A DNA stretch of 64,000 nucleotides from Streptomyces rimosus (GTDB taxonomy: Bacteria > Actinomycetota > Actinomycetes > Streptomycetales > Streptomycetaceae): the NCBI RefSeq assembly GCF_008704655.1, contig NZ_CP023688.1:7446501-7510500 (forward strand), in the 5' to 3' direction. Of this stretch, positions 59,332 to 64,000 are shown piece after piece; positions within the stretch are counted from its first letter, which is position 1, and the number at the start of each line of letters is the position of its first letter. The notes beneath the pieces are model-generated. The model was given only the letters and a program-made list of their open reading frames with translations. It was not told where the DNA came from and searched no databases. A program made the translations under genes and the position numbers.

Positions 59332-60207
59332 TCACCAGCGCACGGCCGTGAAGTCCACCGGGCGCGGACGCAGTTCCCGCGTGCGCTCGGCCAGCCGCCG
59401 TACGCGCTCGGCCATGTCGGCGGCGGGCAGGTGCATGCGGTCGCCGTGGCCGGGCAGCAGCCACTCGAAGCGCAGCCCGACGGCGGTACGGGCCAGGGAG
59501 GCGGCCAGTTCCTCGATGGAGTACCAGGTGACGCTGTCCGCCACCTCGATGTCGCCGGTCGTGCGCGACCAGTAGAAGCTGTCCCCGCTGAAGCAGTACC
59601 GCTCGTCGGCGACATAGAGGACGCTGCCCCGGGTGTGGCCGGGCAGCGGATGGGCGTACACACCCTCGGCGATCTCCGCGCTCTCCGTGCCGCGCAGTAC
59701 GCGGTCGGCGTCCGGCGCGGCGTCCAGGTCGCCCTCGTGGATCCACAGCCGGGCCCCGAACCGGTCGGCGTACCGGCGGCCGTGCGCCGCATGGTCCCGG
59801 TGGGTGAGCAGGACATCGGTGACCGGCCCCAGCGCCTCGTACCGGGCGGCCAGCGGTTCGCTCCAGCGCGGTGTGTCCACCATCAGCTGCGTGCCGCCGG
59901 GGCGCCGCAGGAGGTAGGAGGTGGCCCCGGCGGTGTGCTGCGAGTTGTGCCCGCACAGCAGCACGTCGGTGTCGCCCAGGCGCATCGGGAACGGATCGAG
60001 CTCCGGGGCCGGCCGGCGGGCCGGGTGCCGGATGGAGCGGGTGGGGCAGGCGAACGCGGCGGCGTGCAGCAGTCGTTCCTCCGCCGCGTCACGCGGCTGC
60101 CGGACGATCTCGGAGCGTCCGCCGACCTCGGCGATCAGCGCCGGGGCGAGCTGCCGGGCGACATCGCAGTTGGTGCAGCGGTCGTCGACGTACCAGGCGT
60201 CGGTCAT
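59332..60207 (-). CDS. ferredoxin-like domain fused to a metallo-beta-lactamase-fold hydrolase, 291 aa
   Basis: Residues 1-65 carry a ferredoxin-like segment with CTNCDVARQLAP and AAFACPTRSIR. Residues 75-291 are an MBL fold: VLLCGHNSQHTAGATSYLL, metal motif LLTHRDHAAHGRRYADRF, HPLPGHTRGSVLYV, FSGDSFYW and LLPGHGDRMH. ATG at 60207 is preceded by TGAGG; the in-frame ATG at 60219 is less likely. Possible roles are an iron-sulfur-coupled hydrolase or a redox sensor. Whether a full cluster forms is doubtful because only three cysteines are evident in the N-terminal part. Confidence 0.82.
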   Translation of the reverse strand: MTDAWYVDDRCTNCDVARQLAPALIAEVGGRSEIVRQPRDAAEERLLHAAAFACPTRSIRHPARRPAPELDPFPMRLGDTDVLLCGHNSQHTAGATSYLLRRPGGTQLMVDTPRWSEPLAARYEALGPVTDVLLTHRDHAAHGRRYADRFGARLWIHEGDLDAAPDADRVLRGTESAEIAEGVYAHPLPGHTRGSVLYVADERYCFSGDSFYWSRTTGDIEVADSVTWYSIEELAASLARTAVGLRFEWLLPGHGDRMHLPAADMAERVRRLAERTRELRPRPVDFTAVRW

Positions 60208-60418
60208 GGCATGCCTCATTCCTCGGAAGGCCGTAGGGGGTTCCCGCGGGGGCCGTACGGGGTTCGTGAGAAGAGGAAAACGCGCCGGGCTGTCGAAGTG
60301 GAAGGGGTGCCGGGTCTTGTTTCTGCTGGTCAAGGCGTATCTCTCGGTACGGCGTGTGCCTGTCGCGAGCATGACAAGTGCCCCCCCGTGCGGACCATCC
60401 GTACTCACCCGCAGCCCC

Positions 60419-61309
60419 TCACCCCACCCGTACCACCGGCACCCGCTCCGGCCGCCCGGCCACCCCCGCCGGCATCGCCGGATGGCCGCCGATCAGGACG
60501 ATGCCCATCACGACCGCCGCCAGCCCGGCCGCCTCCCACGTGAGCGCGCCGCCGGTCACGTTCAGCCGGTCGCCCAGGAAGCCCACCCCGCAGGCGATGC
60601 CCGCCAGCGGCTGGGCCGCCGTCAGGGCGGGCAGCGACATGCGCAGCGGCGCCGTCTCGAAGGCGCTCTGGACCAGTACGAGCGCGAGGACGCCCAGCGC
60701 CAGCACCGCGTACGGCTCCCAGCCGGTGAGCAGCGCCGCCCAGCCGCCGCGCCCGAACCGCTCGCCGCTGATCCGGGTCAGGGCGTCCTGGAGGCCGTAC
60801 AGCAGCCCGGCCGCTACGCCCAGCAGCGCCGCCTCTCGGCTCATCCGCGCCCGCCTGGCGCAGGCCGCCAGCAGCAGCGCGAGGCCGAGGACCGCGCCCA
60901 TGAGCAGCCAGTGCCGCAGCGGACCGGCCGGGCTCCGGCCGCCGTGCGGCTCGCCGGCCACGATGAACGCCGTCACGCCACCCGCCAGCAGCCACAGACC
61001 GCCCCAGCCCCGGCGGCCCAGCCGCTGCCGGGTGAGGCGCCGGGACAGGGCCATCGCGAACAGCAGGTTCGTGGCCAGCAGCGGTTCGACGAGGGTGACC
61101 TCGCCCATGCCCAGCGCCGCGGCGCCCAGCGCCATGCCGGCCACCATGAAGCCGATGCCGGCCAGCCAGCGCGGCATCCGGGCGAGGTCGAGCAGCAGCC
61201 GCAGGGAGAGGAAGTCCTGCATCGGGGCCCGCTGGGCCGCGCCCTGCTGGAGGACGAATCCGGACCCCAGGCAGCAGGCCGCGCTCACGGCCAGCAGGAA
61301 CACCGTCAC
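60419..61309 (-). CDS. EamA/DMT-superfamily transporter, 296 aa
   Basis: Ten hydrophobic segments in two EamA-like halves. The first begins FLLAVSAACCLGSGFVLQQG and has GEVTLVEPLLATNLLFAMAL. The second has REAALLGVAAGLLYGLQDAL and PALTAAQPLAGIACGVGFLG. I chose the GTG at 61309 because GAGG lies eight bases upstream; GTG at 61318 overlaps that site. Such proteins export or import metabolites such as amino acids or nucleosides. It is divergent from the FAD dehydrogenase gene with a 220-base intergenic region. Confidence 0.82.
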   Translation of the reverse strand: MTVFLLAVSAACCLGSGFVLQQGAAQRAPMQDFLSLRLLLDLARMPRWLAGIGFMVAGMALGAAALGMGEVTLVEPLLATNLLFAMALSRRLTRQRLGRRGWGGLWLLAGGVTAFIVAGEPHGGRSPAGPLRHWLLMGAVLGLALLLAACARRARMSREAALLGVAAGLLYGLQDALTRISGERFGRGGWAALLTGWEPYAVLALGVLALVLVQSAFETAPLRMSLPALTAAQPLAGIACGVGFLGDRLNVTGGALTWEAAGLAAVVMGIVLIGGHPAMPAGVAGRPERVPVVRVG

Positions 61310-61529
61310 GTCACGCACCTCAAGTCGACTGGGAAGGCGGGGACTTGGCCGAGGATAGCGAGCCGTACGGCGGCCCGCCGCCCGCCCGGGGGCACCGGGC
61401 ACGCTCGGGTACCCGTCCGGGCGACACCCGAACACGCGGTTGACGCGCCGTACGGACGCGCTGAGGATCGGTAGCCACGACGGCCGCCGGGTCCTCCGGT
61501 GCCGCGGCGAGGAGAAGAGACGGGCAGAC

Positions 61530-63194
61530 ATGACCAGTGGCGCCTACGACGCTGATGTGATCGTGATCGGAGCGGGGCTGGCGGGTCTCGCGGCCACCGC
61601 GGAGCTCGCCGAGGCCGGCCGCAAGGTGATCCTCCTGGAGCAGGAGCCCGCGAGCGGTCTCGGCGGCCAGGCGCACTGGTCCTTCGGCGGCCTCTTCCTC
61701 GTCGACTCGCCCGAGCAGCGCCGGCTGCGCATCCGCGACAGCCACGAGCTGGCCTGGCAGGACTGGCTCGGCTCGGCCGGCTTCGACCGCCCCGAGGACC
61801 ACTGGCCGCGCAAGTGGGCCGAGGCGTACGTGGACTTCGCGGCGGGGGAGAAGCGCGCCTGGCTGCACCGGCAGGGCGTACGGCTCTTCCCGGTGGTCGG
61901 CTGGGCCGAGCGCGGTGGCTACGAGGCGACCGGCCACGGCAACTCCGTACCCCGCTTCCACATCACCTGGGGCACCGGCCCCGGCCTGGTCGAGCCGTTC
62001 GCGCGGCGGGTGCGGGCCGGAGTGGCGCGCGGCCTGGTGGAGCTGCGCTTCCGGCACCGCGTGACCGGCCTGGCGCGCAGCGCGGGCGCCGTGGACACCG
62101 TCACCGGCGACGTCCTGGAGCCGTCGGACGCCGAGCGCGGCACGCCCAGCGGCCGGGAGGTCGCCGGCGCCTTCGAGCTGCGCGCCCAGGCGGTGATCGT
62201 CACCTCCGGCGGTATCGGCGGCAACCACGACCTGGTGCGCGCCAACTGGCCCGAGCGGCTGGGCCGGCCGCCGGAGCGGATGCTGTCCGGGGTGCCCGCC
62301 CATGTGGACGGCCGGATGCTGGGCATCACGGAGGCGGCCGGCGGCCGGATCATCAACCGGGACCGTATGTGGCACTACACCGAGGGCATCGACAACTGGG
62401 ACCCGATCTGGCCCCGGCACGGCATCCGCATCCTGTCCGGGCCGTCCCCGCTGTGGCTGGACGCGCACGGCAAGCGGCTGCCGGTGCCGCTCTTCCCCGG
62501 CTTCGACACCCTGGGCACCCTCGAACACATCATGCGCACCGGCCACGACCACACCTGGTTCGTGCTCACCCGGAAGATCATCGAGAAGGAGTTCACCCTC
62601 TCCGGGTCCGAGCAGAACCCGGACCTGACCGGGCGCAGCGTCCGGGACGTGCTCGGGCGGGCGCTGCCCGGCGCCCCCGGCCCGGTCCAGGCGTTCATGG
62701 ACCGGGGCGCGGACTTCATCGTCGAGCGCTCGCTCGGCGATCTCGTACGCCGGATGAACCAGCTGACCAAGGAGCCGCTGCTCGACGAGGCCGCGCTGCG
62801 CCGCGAGATCGTCGCCAGGGACCGCGAGATCGCCAACTCCTTCACCAAGGACCTCCAGGTCACCGCCATGCGAGGCGCCCGCAAGTACCTGGGCGACCGG
62901 CTGATCCGCACCGCGCCCCCGCACCGGCTGCTGGACCCCAAGGCCGGTCCGCTGATCGCCGTACGGCTGAGCATCCTGACCCGCAAGACGCTCGGCGGCC
63001 TGGAGACGGACCTGTCCTCGCGGGTGCTGACCGAGAGCGGCGAGGCCCTGCCCGGCGTGTACGCGGCCGGGGAGGCGGCGGGCTTCGGCGGCGGGGGCGT
63101 GCACGGCTACCGGTCGCTGGAGGGCACCTTCCTGGGCGGCTGCATCTTCTCGGGCCGTACGGCGGGGCGGGCGGCGGCCAAGGCGGTGGGGTGA
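61530..63194 (+). CDS. FAD-binding dehydrogenase of the fumarate reductase/KstD-like family, 554 aa
   Basis: The dinucleotide motif is VIVIGAGLAGLAATAELAEA (residues 10-29) with Glu at the end of beta-2 (LLEQEPASGLGGQAHWSFGG). The C-terminal FAD segment is VYAAGEAAGFGGGGVHGYRS followed by LEGTFLGGCIFSGRTAG. This is the group often annotated FAD-binding dehydrogenase and related to 3-ketosteroid-1-dehydrogenase. ATG at 61530. It probably reduces or desaturates an unknown ring compound. No operon partner; the next gene starts after 274 bases. Confidence 0.87.
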   Translation: MTSGAYDADVIVIGAGLAGLAATAELAEAGRKVILLEQEPASGLGGQAHWSFGGLFLVDSPEQRRLRIRDSHELAWQDWLGSAGFDRPEDHWPRKWAEAYVDFAAGEKRAWLHRQGVRLFPVVGWAERGGYEATGHGNSVPRFHITWGTGPGLVEPFARRVRAGVARGLVELRFRHRVTGLARSAGAVDTVTGDVLEPSDAERGTPSGREVAGAFELRAQAVIVTSGGIGGNHDLVRANWPERLGRPPERMLSGVPAHVDGRMLGITEAAGGRIINRDRMWHYTEGIDNWDPIWPRHGIRILSGPSPLWLDAHGKRLPVPLFPGFDTLGTLEHIMRTGHDHTWFVLTRKIIEKEFTLSGSEQNPDLTGRSVRDVLGRALPGAPGPVQAFMDRGADFIVERSLGDLVRRMNQLTKEPLLDEAALRREIVARDREIANSFTKDLQVTAMRGARKYLGDRLIRTAPPHRLLDPKAGPLIAVRLSILTRKTLGGLETDLSSRVLTESGEALPGVYAAGEAAGFGGGGVHGYRSLEGTFLGGCIFSGRTAGRAAAKAVG

Positions 63195-63378
63195 GCGCGG
63201 CGGGCTGAGCGCGGGGGCCGAGCCGGGGCGGGGATTACCGGTGGGTCACGTTCCGGTGTGCCGCTGCCCGTACCGCGCCTATTGACAAGTGTGTTGACGG
63301 GCAAGGCAGTTGGCTTTCCGGCCATTCTTCGAACGGCCTTGACGCGAAGCTGTGCCTGCCGCTTTGCTGTGCGTGACC

Positions 63379-63404
63379 AATCGGTGCCGATCAGTCCACC
63401 GATT
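63379..63404. promoter_or_regulatory. palindrome AATCGGTG-N10-CACCGATT before the last gene
   Basis: Perfect eight-base arms, ten-base spacer, 65 bases before the GTG at 63469. The half-site spacing fits two adjacent major grooves, as for a dimeric regulator. Confidence 0.5.
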
Positions 63405-63468
63405 CTGCACACTCGCGTCCGGAAGCGGCGCGTCCGGAGGTGAAGCGCGTCGTGGAGTGTTCCTGCCA

Positions 63469-64000
63469 GTGACCCCTCCGCCACCCCCGCCCCTGGGCCG
63501 CTCCCGCCGCAAGGACGCGCTGCTCCTCGACCCGGCCCTGGACGACACCGAACTCTCCGCCTCCGTCGACGCCTTGGCGCACGGCCGCTGGGTCCGGGTG
63601 CGGACGCTGCTCGCCGACACCGGCACGGACTGGGACCTGCGCGGCCACCGGCTGGTGGTGCTCGCCGAGGGCCCGGCCAGCGCCGCCTGGGCCGGCGACT
63701 GGCGGCTCGCCGAACCCGACAGCGCCGACGCCGCGACCCTGCTGGCCTGCGCCCTCGTCTTCCAGGCCGTGCGCGGCAAGAGCAGCGGGGACGCGGCGCG
63801 CGAAGCCTGCCGCCTCGCCGCCGCCATGGCGCCCCACGACCCCACGCCCTGGCTGGGCATGCTCATCCTCGCCCGCCGCACCGGCACCCCCGACGAACGC
63901 GAGCACGCCTTCGACCAGGTACGTGCCCGGCACCCGGACCACCACCACGCCCACCACCTGATGGCCGCCTGCCTGGCCGAGCAGCAGCAGGGCGGCGCCG
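63469..64000 (+). CDS. protein of unknown function, truncated by the window (177 codons seen)
   Basis: Starts GTG at 63469; GTG at 63457 is also in frame. The N-terminus is Pro-rich, then LGRSRRKDALLLDPALDDTE and DALAHGRWVRVRTLLADTGT. The rest resembles helical repeat units (AMAPHDPTPWLGMLILARRT, ARHPDHHHAHHLMAACLAEQ), perhaps TPR-like. The 3' end lies outside the window. No function can be assigned. Confidence 0.6.
   Translation, partial: MTPPPPPPLGRSRRKDALLLDPALDDTELSASVDALAHGRWVRVRTLLADTGTDWDLRGHRLVVLAEGPASAAWAGDWRLAEPDSADAATLLACALVFQAVRGKSSGDAAREACRLAAAMAPHDPTPWLGMLILARRTGTPDEREHAFDQVRARHPDHHHAHHLMAACLAEQQQGGA

Overview
The window reads as chromosomal DNA of a Streptomyces or very close relative. 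G+C is very high with strong G/C preference at third codon positions, GTG and TTG starts are common, genes often overlap by ATGA/GTGA, and the gene families are typical of the genus: an ECF sigma factor with its RskA-type anti-sigma, SoxR, the solitary type-ISP-like protein, a DUF4331 protein, T7SS-type WXG proteins and many TetR regulators. I see no rRNA, tRNA, CRISPR array, transposase or integrase. Every call is made from reading the sequence; no database search was run.

Layout. 1-7029 (all minus): an exopolysaccharide block with a Wzx-like flippase fused to a second membrane domain and cut by the window edge, a NodB deacetylase, two GT2 glycosyltransferases (these four genes overlap), a CelD/FemAB-like acyltransferase and a small membrane protein. 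7477-9836: a secreted SGNH lipase/esterase and a membrane Ser/Thr kinase. 9881-15974: a minus-strand operon (DUF4331, TPR, NicO metal transporter) facing an ECF sigma / anti-sigma pair. The DUF4331 promoter closely matches the SigK-type consensus, and the NicO gene carries the only TTA codon I found in a well-supported gene. 16109-20501: a small conserved-looking gene, a family III CoA-transferase, a type-ISP-like protein and an MFS transporter. 20553-25404: a poly-gamma-glutamate hydrolase-like protein, a GntR regulator, homogentisate dioxygenase (hmgA) with a palindrome upstream, and a CitMHS citrate transporter. 25408-31960: an MFS exporter, a methyltransferase, an imine-reductase-like enzyme, a lipoprotein pseudogene, and an aldehyde/alcohol dehydrogenase pair. 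32047-35229: a four-gene WXG/T7SS-type cassette. 35359-41888: a urea transporter, TetR plus acyl-CoA dehydrogenase, TetR plus MaoC hydratase, SoxR, an amidase and an OFA-family MFS with its 37-residue partner. 43386-49233: a zinc-ribbon protein, an alpha/beta hydrolase, an MHS transporter and a NamZ-like exo-muramidase. 49442-56100: two divergent acyl-CoA operons. 56237-64000: DUF202 proteins, NUDIX, SDR, TetR, ferredoxin-MBL, a DMT transporter, a flavin dehydrogenase and one truncated gene.

How the parts connect. The clearest unifying signal is a set of operator palindromes shared between separate transcription units. AAACTA-N7-TAGTTT lies before the aldehyde/alcohol dehydrogenase operon and between a TetR gene and an acyl-CoA dehydrogenase 7.8 kb away. 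ATACCGACT-type sites lie before both acyl-CoA operons near 49.4 and 56.2 kb, one of which encodes a TetR. A KstR2-like AGCAAGnnCTTGGT site lies before the MaoC gene, with a weaker copy before the neighbouring TetR gene. These suggest three small acyl-CoA/aldehyde regulons. A fourth unit, the SigK-like sigma factor with the DUF4331-TPR-NicO operon, is the best candidate here for a little-described cell-envelope or metal-linked system.
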